Of a stretch of 64,000 nt of DNA, positions 43,711 through 55,409 are shown one piece after another. The stretch is from Anisodus tanguticus (taxonomy: Eukaryota; Streptophyta; Magnoliopsida; Solanales; Solanaceae): positions 14,345,501 to 14,409,500 of the forward strand of contig CM067556.1 in assembly GCA_034509755.1 (NCBI GenBank). The letters are read 5' to 3'. How positions within the stretch are numbered: position 1 is the first letter of the stretch; each line of letters begins with the position of its first letter. A program made the translations under genes and the position numbers. The notes under the pieces were generated by a model that was given only the letters and a program-made list of their open reading frames with translations, had not been told where the DNA came from and ran no database searches.

Positions 43711-44120
43711 ATTTGCTCTGATATCGCTTATTGGGATAAAAAAAATAGGTCATGCGGAAACTAATAATTGCAAACCTTGAAAGACGATAAATCAAACAAC
43801 AAAGAAAATATATTAAAATTGCATAATATAACAATATGATTTGGTCAAGTGACCTACATATTGAAAAACTAATATAAAAAAAGAAAATATTAAAACTATG
43901 AGAGAATACTCTCCCCTAAACGAGCTTCTTTAATAACTATATTGTGGATGTTATTGTGTTATGTCTTAGAATAAAAGATTTTATGTTTATAGAAACCCAA
44001 AACTTCTCCTACAATAAAAGAATAAATATGGTAGAGTCTTTTTTTTACAAAGAAAACATTTTCTACCAAGAAATTCTTTTTGAAGTAAAACACAATTATG
44101 GTAGAATTCAAATAAGATAG
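43711..44120 (-). mobile_element. Possible LTR remnant with primer-binding site
   Basis: On the minus strand ATATCAGAGCAAATGG (about 43,709-43,725) looks like a tRNA-Met primer-binding site. The AT-rich sequence before it (to about 44,120) could be a 5' LTR. No partner LTR and no coding region were identified, so this is tentative. Confidence 0.35.
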
Positions 44121-44365
44121 CAAATAAGACAAATCCCAACCGCTCTCAGAGTCTCAGGCCTATGATGCATAGTAGGAAAGATAACACAAAAAAAGTCTGG
44201 AATGTACAATGTGTAAACTCATTATACTGTAGCCAAAATTTTGCTTATTATCATCTCACATATATATTTTTTAATGACTTGATGCTCATCAACATCAGTT
44301 TTGTGCAATGTGTACAAGATGAATAAGGGGAAGGGGAAACGGGGCAAAAGAGTGCCTCAATGAAA

Positions 44366-45039
44366 CTAGAATAACAATAGGCAAAGAAGAAAACAGCAGA
44401 AGAGGAAAAGTGTAATTCTGTTCAGGAACTTGTCAGCCTGCATTTCTTGTCTTCTTAGTCTTGGGCTACTATTTGCCACTAGATGATAGGAGTTAGGATA
44501 TGTGTATAAACTCTCTCGAGTTCCCAAATACCCTAGCGTAGACCATCTCTCCGAACATTCCAACAACTGGATGAAAGACTCCCACAGATGTATTATTTCC
44601 AAGATTGAACGAAGAAGGTGATGAACTGTTGAGGTTACTCGCATAGGGATCATAGGCATTAGGATGTGGCGGTTGCTGAGAAGGATAATGGACCAAATGC
44701 AGGTGGCCTGGGAGGTACTTTTAGAGTGAGCTTGTTTTCAGGCTCAGATTCAGGCAGTGTTTCCCCATGCCCGTAAAGAGGGACTAAATCTGTTTGGGAG
44801 ATTTCAGCCTTGCAAACTGGGCATTGAGGGCGTTCAACCGAAGACTGTGAGTCCCTCTGGAAGTGAAACCACTTGTAAATGCAGGGCCAACAATAGAGAT
44901 GGCCACAAAGTGTAACAACCGGATCACGGGCAAAGTCCAAGCAGATGTTGCAATCAAAGCAGGCAGAAGTCTTCTCCGAGTCTGATGCTGGAGTAGGGAT
45001 CGATTTCCACTCGTTTGAATAATACTGCTCGAAGGCCAT
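44366..45039 (-). pseudogene. RMA1-like membrane-anchored RING E3 ubiquitin ligase, frameshifted
   Basis: The frame opens at ATG 45,039 (MAFEQYYSNEW). At residues about 30-80 it has a complete C3HC4 RING: CNICLDFARDPVVTLCGHLYC then CPVC. After PPRPPAFG the frame is lost near 44,705, and family-like text (HPVVGMFGEMVYARVFGNS) continues in a second frame to about 44,525. A second shift, explained by one extra A in TCGAGAGAG, leads to the third frame with SLYTYPNSYHL and a C-terminal hydrophobic tail anchor (FLFCCFLLCLLLF). Family members are ER-membrane E3 ligases; pepper RMA1H1, as I recall, acts on aquaporin traffic. As read, only the RING half is made, without the anchor. Pseudogene is most likely; a sequence error is possible. 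Confidence 0.8.
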
Positions 45040-46348
45040 GAAATTTGTTTCTGAGCACCTGTTCTAGCTAAGGGTCTTTCCAAATCTGAAAGCACAACCA
45101 ATAGTTAGCAACAGGAATAATAAATTTTTAATCAAAGTATTAGGACTTGAAAAATCCTAACTATTCAATTCCAATATATGAGCTCTACTTGACTCATTCT
45201 AGTAGGCATCATGTATTATACTAGACACTAGCAATAAGAATTATTACAGTGACATTTAGCAATCTTATGGATGGACCCCAAGAATCTCAAGAAATTAAAT
45301 TTGACCGACTATATTAAGGAAAAACACATTTTAACATGTACCTTAGGTGCTTTTAAGATTCTCTAATCTCCAATATAAAATTGTAGAGCATTAGTAGGCA
45401 GGCTACTGTTTTAAGAAGAAAAGGGTGGGAAGGAAGCTAGCTTCCACCCACCACGCAACAGAAGAGAACAAAAAGACGAAGCATGTGAATAGAAGATGCA
45501 TATTTTAAAAGATTAGTGAAGCTTCCAAGCAATCCATAGCCACCGAGGGAGTAGGATCAGAAAAATGATATGCACTTTGATGTCTCATATATAAGAACTT
45601 TTAGCTTGTTACTTTCATCTTGCCAAAATACATGCTAAACCGACTACAATCTCATGAATTATCAGCAAAGACTTGTCAATGTTACTGACTTCAATGGTAA
45701 TTTCAGAAAAAGATCAAATGGCCTTAGGAGTAGAAATGTCGGAGTCAGGGGGATACCAAGTGCTTTCAATATTCGATGCTGGAACTCTATGATACTTCAG
45801 CATGATTTTAAACTGATTTCTATAAACTGAGCATCATATTCTATAGATTTAGCCGTTATATCACGGTCTTTTTAACTCAAAATACCTACATAGGAGCTCT
45901 ATTCTTTCAACAGAATCAAATCAGGACCACTTAGAACTAATTTCCAAAAGATAGTTGGGCCAACTAATTGCCTCAGTTTGGCAAAATATCTCAATCCTGA
46001 ATCTATCCTACTTTTGCACAGTCAAAATTGTAACCAAATCCAAACCTAAACCTTTAAACACTCCTTTCAACTTCCTCCATTAACATCAATCCAAATGGTG
46101 GCACTAATTATCAAACATGATCAGCAGCAAAGGCTCCCTTAGCAGATTATGACATTCCCAAGCATAACTGAGGAAACCCTCTTCTATATCATATTAATAT
46201 ACATAAGGTCAAGAAAATATTAAAACTTATTTGCTTATGGATTATGGCAGGTAAAAAGGTAAACACTTTAACACCGACAAAGATCATTTATAGTACAATA
46301 TGACCAAACACAAGAATTGAGTAACAGTAGTACCATATAGATCAACAA
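45040..46348. other. Upstream region of the RMA1-like locus
   Basis: No coding sequence recognised. It probably contains the promoter and possibly a 5' UTR intron of the RMA1-like gene on the minus strand. No transposon ends are visible. Confidence 0.35.
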
Positions 46349-46360
46349 CAACAAATCCAT

Positions 46361-47908
46361 TAAAGATCTAACCTTTATACTGAAAGTATGTATGTCCTGA
46401 AGAAAATTATTATTAGGGACAAATGTACTTGAACACATTCGTATTATTAATAAGATTAATATTTATGGCATTTGCGATTATTGAATTATTATTTGATTGT
46501 TTATAATTATTCATTAATGTGCATCCCTTTAGCTTGCGTTGTCATTAATAGAGTGAGATATTGATGATAGAGCGTGACTCTTAAAATAGCCTCGACTAAT
46601 GATCATCGAGAATGAGATATCAATGATATGTGATAAGTCGACATGTGGTCTGCATCACATCCTTAGAGGATGTAGTATGTCTCACCTGCTACGAGTAATG
46701 ACTACTCGTGATGAACACATGGATACTTTGGAAGTATTGGTATACCTTGCTGATATACTGTTTGTTATACTTGTCTAAAGTATGATCAGCGTGTGGGAGA
46801 TAGAAGTCCTTAGACTTGAGGTTAATACGCGTCTTGTCTACAAAGTAATGTACTTTGATCCCTTCCTAAGCTCAAATGTCTTGTAGGTTTAGATACGGCT
46901 TGTATTGGGTACATTACGATGTGGATTAAAGGTGGTAGTTGAGCCAAGATTAGGATTCATTCCTCGAATGTATATTCGAGAGAACACTCGGATTCTCAGT
47001 GATATTAGGATGACTAAGTCGTTGGCCAACACAATAGACGTATTTAGAATATGGTCTAGTTATCAACTAATATAAATGAGATATAATGATTAAGCCATTT
47101 GGATAGACACTTGACAAATCTTAAGCTTGATCGGGTGTGTCGTGAATGAAAGGATTTTATCTTACCACATAAAGGTTAAGTTTACTGGATTCGCGTAAAC
47201 GTACTTCACATATTGAGTTCGTCTTCCGGTGCCGTCTAGGAGTTCCGCGTAGACCTTAATTTGATTAATGTCGATATGAGAAGGCATGTAGGGTCACACT
47301 ATGTCGATTGACCTTTCGATCTAAGGATGTATTGAGAGAGTAATTAAATGTTCGATTTAGAATCGAGATATTTAAATGAATAATGATTATTTTAATTAAG
47401 TCAAAATTGGATTTTGGATTTAATTAAGAAAGCATGGAAAATAAATCGAGATAGTGCAGGAGCACATTGAGCGCCGCGACGCCCATACCCTAGGGCCGCG
47501 ACGCCTCTGTCTAGATTTTTGGGCCAGGACCAAGGTCAAACCCTAATCCGGTTTGACATAATTTTCACCTATAAATAGTGTCACTCTCTTCATTATTCTA
47601 CACACTAATTTTCAAATTATCATTCTAAGCCTTTGAGACTTAGAATTAAAATACTCTCTCGAACATCTGCCGGATTTCCTAGATTTCCGAAAGAGAAATA
47701 CATTGAAGCTTGGAGCTTGCAATCGGAAGGGCAACCGCGTGTCAACCTTATAGTAGATAAAGATTCCAGATACCATAACATGTAAGTATTATGTCTTATG
47801 TTACAGGTTTAATTGTTGTATAACCATATCAGAAAACTTGTTGGGGTAAGTAAGAAATAAAATTTTTAAACTTCTGTTGTGCCTTACTTATGTGTTTTGA
47901 ACTCAACA
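46361..47908 (+). mobile_element. Candidate solo LTR flanked by a 12-bp direct repeat
   Basis: The direct repeat CAACAAATCCAT occurs at 46,349-46,360 and 47,904-47,915. The sequence between is non-coding. It contains a TATA-like CTATAAATAG near 47,570 followed by a pyrimidine-rich stretch, and ends ...CTCAACA, as an LTR would. The expected opening TG is not at the repeat border, so the true 5' end or element class is uncertain. Confidence 0.5.
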
Positions 47909-48136
47909 AATCCATACATATACACCAATAATCACTATAATTTCAACCATTATAGAGAACAAGGGAAAACAGTTAAATATTCAAGAAAGAAGAGGAAGGG
48001 CTCGAATTCTTACCAATCAAGCAAAAGGGTTTAGAAACCAATCGGACTTTTAAGTTTTAATGGCAAATCCCAAGTAAAATAAATTGAGGAAAAAGAGGGG
48101 GGAAATAGTTTATTTAAAGAGGTACACATGAAGTGG

Positions 48137-49196
48137 TGTTGGAAATTACCTTTGGCGGGAGTTGCGTCCAATCATCTTTAATGACTTAAACACTAGTGTT
48201 CCGCATGTTGGAAACTTCGGTTCTTCACACGTGCATAATCTACTAAGTAAGTAGATGACCGTAGGGCCAAGGATCGTCAAATTTCGTTGAGAAATGAAAG
48301 AGATATTGGTCCACGAAGTGAGGTGTTTGAAGCATGGAAAAATGTGGTAAAGACCAATCCTCCCTCATCGATGGGGGAAGAAAGATTTGTTTAGTTAATA
48401 AGTCTCAAAGTTGGCTTGGGGTTTGGGACCCAAGGGGTATCCCATGTGTTTAAAGGAGGGATGACCTAGATGTGCTTCGTTTCAAGGATAAGCCCACACG
48501 CGCGTCGCCGCCCGCCCGTCCTGTCTCAGGTCACGGGTCGTGGACTTCTTCTGGTATTATCTTTTTGGATCCAAATTGCTTCATATTTACAGTTTGATCC
48601 CTGAAGTTTCTGGTAAGTTAAATTGGGCAGAGAACTTGTGCTTTTGCTGGCTGTTGGTTTCTGGAACGTTAACTAGTCTTAATATGCACTCAATTCAGTC
48701 ATTTATTTTGGCTGAATAACTCTCCCTAAAAGTTAATCCGTTGCACATCAATTCACCATTTATTTTGGTTGAATTACTACCTCCATAATTGCCATTACTT
48801 GGCCAGTAACAACAATTATGTGGGCAATTGGTAAGTCCTCTCCTACAACTATATAATGGAGCATTTGCCAATTGTTGAGAGCACACAGAACATACAAACG
48901 AAATCAATTTCTTCCTACAACTTTCTAGCATCATTTCATTACTCAAAATTCTTCAAGGTAACACTTGAGTTTCCTTTGCTCATTTGTTGAGTTGATGTTT
49001 TATCTTGGGAGACTATTGTCCAGAACGTATAAAGGATATATACGGGCCAATCTTATCTTAAAGACAGAGTGTCATCACTCGACTCAGCATATCAAAACTG
49101 TTCCAGTTCATTCAAAATTTCAGATTATTGTAATTTCATTGTGTTGTAATACTTAGCAATTAATTATTTCCGTTTCCTTCGACATTGTAACCAACA
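48137..49196 (+). mobile_element. Solo LTR (same family as the LTR at 31,581-32,663)
   Basis: 1,060 bp starting TGTTGGAAATTACC and ending ACCAACA. It is flanked by the perfect 5-bp direct repeat AGTGG (48,132-48,136 and 49,197-49,201). No internal retroelement sequence is present. This is the signature of unequal recombination between two LTRs of one inserted element. Confidence 0.93.
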
Positions 49197-49375
49197 AGTG
49201 GTTGAGATGAGAGAGAGGAAATGGTGGAGCAATTTATATAAACAAGAATTTGGAACAGGGGACTTTGTCCTTAGTAACTTATGCAACGTTGCTGATTATG
49301 ACTCTCATATTTATTTGTTTCTTCATTGAATCTTCAATTTGCTACCTGATTTTTTTAACAACTACCTAATTAGTA

Positions 49376-49606
49376 CTTCCTCCGTTTCAATTTTTTTTTT
49401 TTTTACACGCTCTTAAAAAGTATTCGTGACTAGGAGGGACATTTTACTATTTTACTCTTATTTGTATCTAAGTTATAATATATCTTCATTAAATGCTTCT
49501 ATTTATTCTTTATTAATAATAAAATTCTATTAAGGTTAAAATAAAGAAAAATTAATTAATTTTATCTTAAACTTCTAAAATGTCAAATAATTTGAGACGT
49601 AGTGAG
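49376..49606. mobile_element. Stowaway MITE
   Basis: Starts CTTCCTCCGTTTCAATTTTT and ends with the degraded complement (TTTGAGACGTAGTGAG). TA flanks at 49,374-49,375 and 49,607-49,608. Confidence 0.75.
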
Positions 49607-49608
49607 TA

Positions 49609-50559
49609 CTCGTTACATAAAGTCAATTTAGCACCCTTTTGGTTGTGATTTAAGGTTCTTGGCACATTTATTAAAATTAAATTTGATACATTAATTGTAG
49701 GAGATATTTTAACTAATTTATTCTTATCTCTTTCTTAAATTATGACTATGCATTTTCGTGGAGAACTAATAAAGAAATTCAAAAACAAAAATTAATAATC
49801 TTCCAAGTCTTACAGAATAGCAAATTTCCAATTCACTAAAGTGATAAATAGAAAAGGACGGAGGGAATTTCAAGGCCAAATTTTATTTAAAACTTGGTAC
49901 GATTTTAACTCGATCACTTTAATGTTGTCTCTTCTACGTATTAATTCTTTATTTTTGTAACTTCATTGTGTTAGGAGCCCTTTTTTCTGAGAATAACTTT
50001 CGTCGTATCAATTAATACTTTAAATTGATTTTCAATTTAAACATCTAAAAAAAATAAAGAAAAAAAGACTTTGTTTAGTTAGTCACTTATAAGTGTTTGG
50101 TGAAGTGAGATATTCTGAAGTACATGCATGATGCATCCAACCATTATAGTATCAGCAAAGAGACAAAGGAAGAGGCAGGGGGCTTCTGCTGAATTATTAG
50201 TTTTTGTAATTTTATTCAAGTTCTTAGTAACATTTTTAATCAAATTATCTTAGTATTAGATTTATTAGCCAAAACACTTATAGACAAGTTTACTTACGAT
50301 CTTTACGTTATTGTCAAGAAAAAAAATGTATGTATGTATGTATGCATGCATGTGCAAAATTCATATAGATTGACACTTTTCGCTTTTCGAGAGTAAAACG
50401 AGTTGTTCTTTGACCGTAATATTTTCAAATGTCTTTTAAATATTTTAAATTATTAATTACGGTGGCTTATAGTACTTTTTATGTAGTTTTCAAATATGTA
50501 AAGTATTTCAAAAACTTTAAAGATTTTATGTTCAAACACACGGTAAAAAATAGAACGTT
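49609..50559. other. AT-rich intergenic DNA
   Basis: No gene recognised. A short ATGT/ATGC microsatellite lies near 50,327-50,352. A 'GGACGGAGGGAATTT' Stowaway-like end lies near 49,857. Confidence 0.4.
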
Positions 50560-52146
50560 TGACCCAGCAGTGGATCATCAGATAGGGAGCCCAGCAGACC
50601 CGATCAACCCAGTGGATGGGCTTCCATCATTCGGTCCAGCTTCCTGAGGCCCAACAGTGGAGTCCAGCTTCCCGGACCAGACAGGGAGTCCAGCTTCCTC
50701 AGGCCCAATTGATTGGAGCCCAACAGTCTGCTCCAGGCCCTCTCCAATCCAATTTGGGCCAGGCTTTCGCCACATTAACTCCTCGACAGTCGATAACGCG
50801 TGGTATATGGATACATGTGTCACATCTCACCTCACCAATAATTTTGGTAATCTTACTCAACTACAAAATTTAAATACTCCGCAGTCTATTATGGTCGGTA
50901 ACGGTCATCACATTCCAATTCAAGGATTTGACCACACCCTTACCCCACCACTGCATCCCTACTTCTCTCTTAAAAACGTCTTTTATGCCCCACACATCAT
51001 CAAAAATCTAATTTCTGTTAGAAAAATTGCCACCGATAATTCTGTCTCAATTAATTTTGACCCGTTTGAATTTTCTGTAACGGACCTCCATACCGGAAAA
51101 CTCCTTACGAGATGCAATAGTGAAGGGGACCTATATCATTTCCTACCCACATCCGCGGCTAGTGTCACTCCTCCCACCGTTTTAACAACCATATCTCTCT
51201 CAACGTGGCATAGTAGACTTGGTCATCCGGGTTCTCACATTTTTTATTCTCTTAGAAACCGAAATTTAATCCAATGTAACAAAGGGAACCTTTCTCATAG
51301 TTGCTCCTCTTGTCAGTTAGGGAAACACGTTAGACTACCATTTACGACTTATATGACTAATATTTTCTCTCCCTTTGATATTATTCATGCTGATTTATGG
51401 ACATTTTCCATAACTAGCAACTTAGGCCACAAATATTATCTTGTATTTTTGGATGATTTCTCTCACTTTCTTTGGGTATACCCACTCAAATCTCAAGTGT
51501 TCTCCAGATTTGTTGAGTTTTGTACACTAGTTAAAACACAATTTGAAAAAGACATAAAATCATTTCAATGTGATAATGGTCGTGAGTTTAATAATTACCT
51601 ATTTCATAAATTTTGTGTTGCTAATGACACGATCTTTCATTTCTCCTGCCCCAATACCTCACCTCAAAATGGAAAAGCCGAAAGAATTCTCCGAACCATT
51701 AATAATATGATTCGTACCCTCCTTTTTCATGCGTCTCCCCCCTACTTTTTTGGGTATTCTTGTCAGATCCTTCTTGCGCTTTTGCACTAAAAATGATAGA
51801 ACACATTATCAACATTTTACCTACCCGTGCGATTCAAAAAATGACATCCACCGAAATTCTCTACCGTTGGATCCCTACCTATGACCATCTTAGAATTTTC
51901 GGTTGTTTGTGTTACCCTAATCTGGCATCCACCACCCCCCCCACCCCCCACAAATTGGCACCCAGATCTACTCTGTGCACCTTCCTAGGTTTCCCGTCAA
52001 ACCATATGGGGTACTTGTGCTATGAGCTCTCCACCGACAAAATCATAATTTCTCGCCACGTCACCTTTGTTGAGTATGTTTTCTCGTTTGACAACATTAA
52101 AAAATTCCGAGTCACTGACACCACTTGTCCAAAAGCATTCCGTTAG
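50560..52146 (+). pseudogene. Copia protease-integrase fragment
   Basis: The frame at 50,657-51,790 carries the gag end, a protease motif where DTGAT is altered to DTCVT (near 50,810), GAG-pre-integrase (TWHSRLGHPG) and integrase (HADLWTF, CDNGREFNN, SPQNGKAER). A frame change near 51,775 leads to 52,146 with KMTSTEILY and a terminal stop. There is no RT, RNase H or LTR. Same Copia lineage as 34,056-39,116, but a separate truncated copy. The altered protease active site and missing pol mark it as dead. Confidence 0.85.
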
Positions 52147-52149
52147 GCT

Positions 52150-54430
52150 GCCACCACTGGTCCGGATACCACGATTATGAAAGAAACTATGTGTTATTTA
52201 TGTTTAGAAAATGAAATTGTCAGTCTAATAATATCCTTGAAACATTGTAATATCCGCAAAAAATTACACTATATATATAAAGTTAAAACTATTTTTTATG
52301 TATATATAGTAGATGTTGAACTTTTTCGATTTCTTCGTGTATTTACTTCTTTATATTTTTTAACCTCTTAATGAGAATCATGACTTCGACACTACTACAA
52401 TCCATACCGACTATGTACGAAAAAGAAAACAAACCATACGGACTAGCAATCTTGAAATTAAACTATATTATTTAGAAAAAAAACAGAAATAAAATGCCAA
52501 TTCTGAATAGCGAACAAAAATTGACTTTTCAAAAATATAATCTTACAGTTCTTGTCGAATAGATTTTATTTGTTGTTGCTTCTAGTTTGTGTATCTATTC
52601 TATCTTTTTTGTCCTTCTAGAAGAATGTTTGCTATCGTGATTTTTTTTGGGTCTTTTTTTGAGTGTTAAGGAGAGAAAAAAAATTGGGTAAAAAGAAAAT
52701 GTCATTTTAGAGTTTTATCAACAATTTACTTGGGTATGTAGCGATCCGATATTTTCTGAATCCTTATGTAAGAAATTATAAAAGAAATTCTTTCAACAAA
52801 AATGTGAACTAGGAAGGATTGGTCGACGAAATATGAACCAAAGACGCCCGTTTCTTCTTATTAGTCAGATAGATTTGGAATCCTTTCCCTTTTTCACGGA
52901 ATTAATTTTCTACATACATTAAATCTGCCATAGTAAGGCTAGAAAATGAAAGGGCTGAGTGGAAAACGTTGGTCCTACTTGTATACTAGTTATAGTTGGA
53001 AAATATTGAGAAACAAACACCATTTTTCTTTTATAACGTTCATGAATGAAAGGGACACAAATCACAATCCCGAAAGAGTGCTAAGAATTAAGGACACATG
53101 GTCCATTTTAATCTGTACACATCATTGTTGATCTATTCTACCTAATTTTCAATAAGTTAACTAAGAATAATCAAAATCCCAACATGATCAAAGTGCAAAA
53201 AGGTATAGGAAGGGCAAATATGCCAAGTTCTTCTATAATATATTTTCCAATATTAGTTTATCTTCTAGAAGTCCATTTATCTAATTTAACTTACTTTATC
53301 TTCTAGAGTCCATTTGTTTAATTTAACTTATTGTACTTTATTGATTCAGCAAAGCGTAAAGTTATAAAAGAAGTTAAATACCTTATATATAATTATACAA
53401 AACAGACACATTATTTATACATTGCAATTTGAGTTGGTTCCCTTTATTTATATAAAGCATATACATTATATAGAGAGAGGATATGTAATGCTTATATCCA
53501 GCTATACATCAATGATATAGTGGGCTATATAGGCTGCAAACAAGATGTTTGAGCTGTATATAGAGGTTATTTTCCCTGTATATTATTCGCATACCGGCTA
53601 ATGGAATAATTTTTTCCTTTTGGGCCTTTAGATTTTTTTTAATTTTGGGCTTGTTTGATGGCCCATTAAGCCCAAATTCTCCGTACCTGTTTGAACGAAC
53701 AAAAGGAATTTGTGATGTGTGACCAAATAAATAAAAAATTGCATGGATTATGCTTCATGAGGGCTGGCATTAATTTCTGCCGCTCAATTCGCTGGTCTTT
53801 AATTTCTGCAGCTCAATTAGCTAGTCTTTAATTTTTATTTCTACTACTCATTTAATAAAAATTTATGAGACAAAGTAGTTTTACTGATTCGAATCCCAGC
53901 AAAGACAAAAAAGAAAAAAATCACAAAACAAAATTTTCATATAAATTATGCATATTCGATCAAAGTTATATAGAGACTATGCCCCTTATGTAACTAGCCG
54001 AACAACGTATAATCTTAATTTTTCAACGAAATTTTAGCATATCATAATCTCTATATAACTTTGGCCTAATAGACATAGTTTCTATGAAATCTTGTCTTGC
54101 GATTTTTTTTTCTTTTTGACTCAGTTGAGATTTAAAACTACAACCTCAGATGTATTTTCGAAGACATAATTATATAGAAACTATGCCCTTAAGACAAATT
54201 TTTTATACAATTTTGATTGAATAGACATATTTTCTAATGAAATTTAGTTTTGTAACTTTGTTTTAACTCTGCTAAGATTCGAATTCACAATGTCAAACAA
54301 TATTTTCCAATCATTTTTTAGGCCTAAGGAAAAATATTGAGGAACAAAAATTAAAAACCAGCCTAAAATAGGGACTACGAATTTCCCCCAAATAAAAGAA
54401 ATTTCCCACATAACTTTCAGGTATACCCTA
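52150..54430. other. Intergenic DNA upstream of TAF13
   Basis: About 2.3 kb with no gene recognised. Between about 53,930 and 54,260 a 'ATATAGA(A/G)ACTATG(C)CC..' segment recurs two or three times, suggesting old tandem duplication. The TAF13 promoter should lie toward the right end. Confidence 0.4.
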
Positions 54431-55409
54431 ATTGGGATTTCAATTTGAAATTCTCTCTTCTTGTGCTCGTCATCTCCGGTGGAATCAACACCATTGCAGG
54501 TTTCTCATTCTCCTCAACGCTTCATCATATTGCCTAACGATTTCCTAATGTACAAGTTAAGCCTTTTTGAAAGCTGATTGCCATAAAAAATTTGTGATTT
54601 TAACAGTCGAAATTATGGTAGTTTTTGTTTTCTACGCTATTGCATCTGCTTCTTCTTCAACACATTCATATTCCTGCGTGTTGATGTTTCTTTCCAAATT
54701 TAATGATCATCTTATAGGAGTTTAATGTTTTTGTCCAGTTGTTTATTTGTTATCTAGAGGTGAACTCAACGTACTAAGATAACTGGTGCAACGTTGTCTT
54801 TAACATAAACCTGTCACTGGTCACAAAGTCCGTCTTGGTTTGATGATTTTGGGTTAGTCGGTCTTATTTTTCGATGCAATGAGCCAAATTCGCAGCTGCC
54901 CCACATTGGACTCTGTATTCCTAATTTATTGTTGAAAAAAAGATAACAAAGGTTCAGTAATGGATTTGACGGAATATATATCCTAGAAAGAGAAGCTCAA
55001 CTTACACAGTAGATATATGTTTTATCTTTAACAAATTCTTTTATTTGATGATCATTTACAGTAGAAGAATGTTTTTTGTCCAGTGGATCATATAGGTTGT
55101 GTTTATAATGTCTTCTTCTTTGGGTGCTGCATTGATTACTGTATGTTCCAGCTATATGTTGAGCTCCCTTTTTTACAGAATCATAAAATTAATGGATTTT
55201 TAGCTAATTTTGTAGACAATTAAGTTGGTGATAACCATTACAAGAACTCTGGAAGGACATTATTTATGTATACAGTTACATATTTTCTTTTCAATGGTGC
55301 TTGCATGATCTATCTATCTGATAATATGATCTGTTTGATTGATGGTGTTTGCTATGGATGGTAATGACACTTTTGCAGGTTGAAAAGTGGACGTTAGAAT
55401 AAATAAAAA

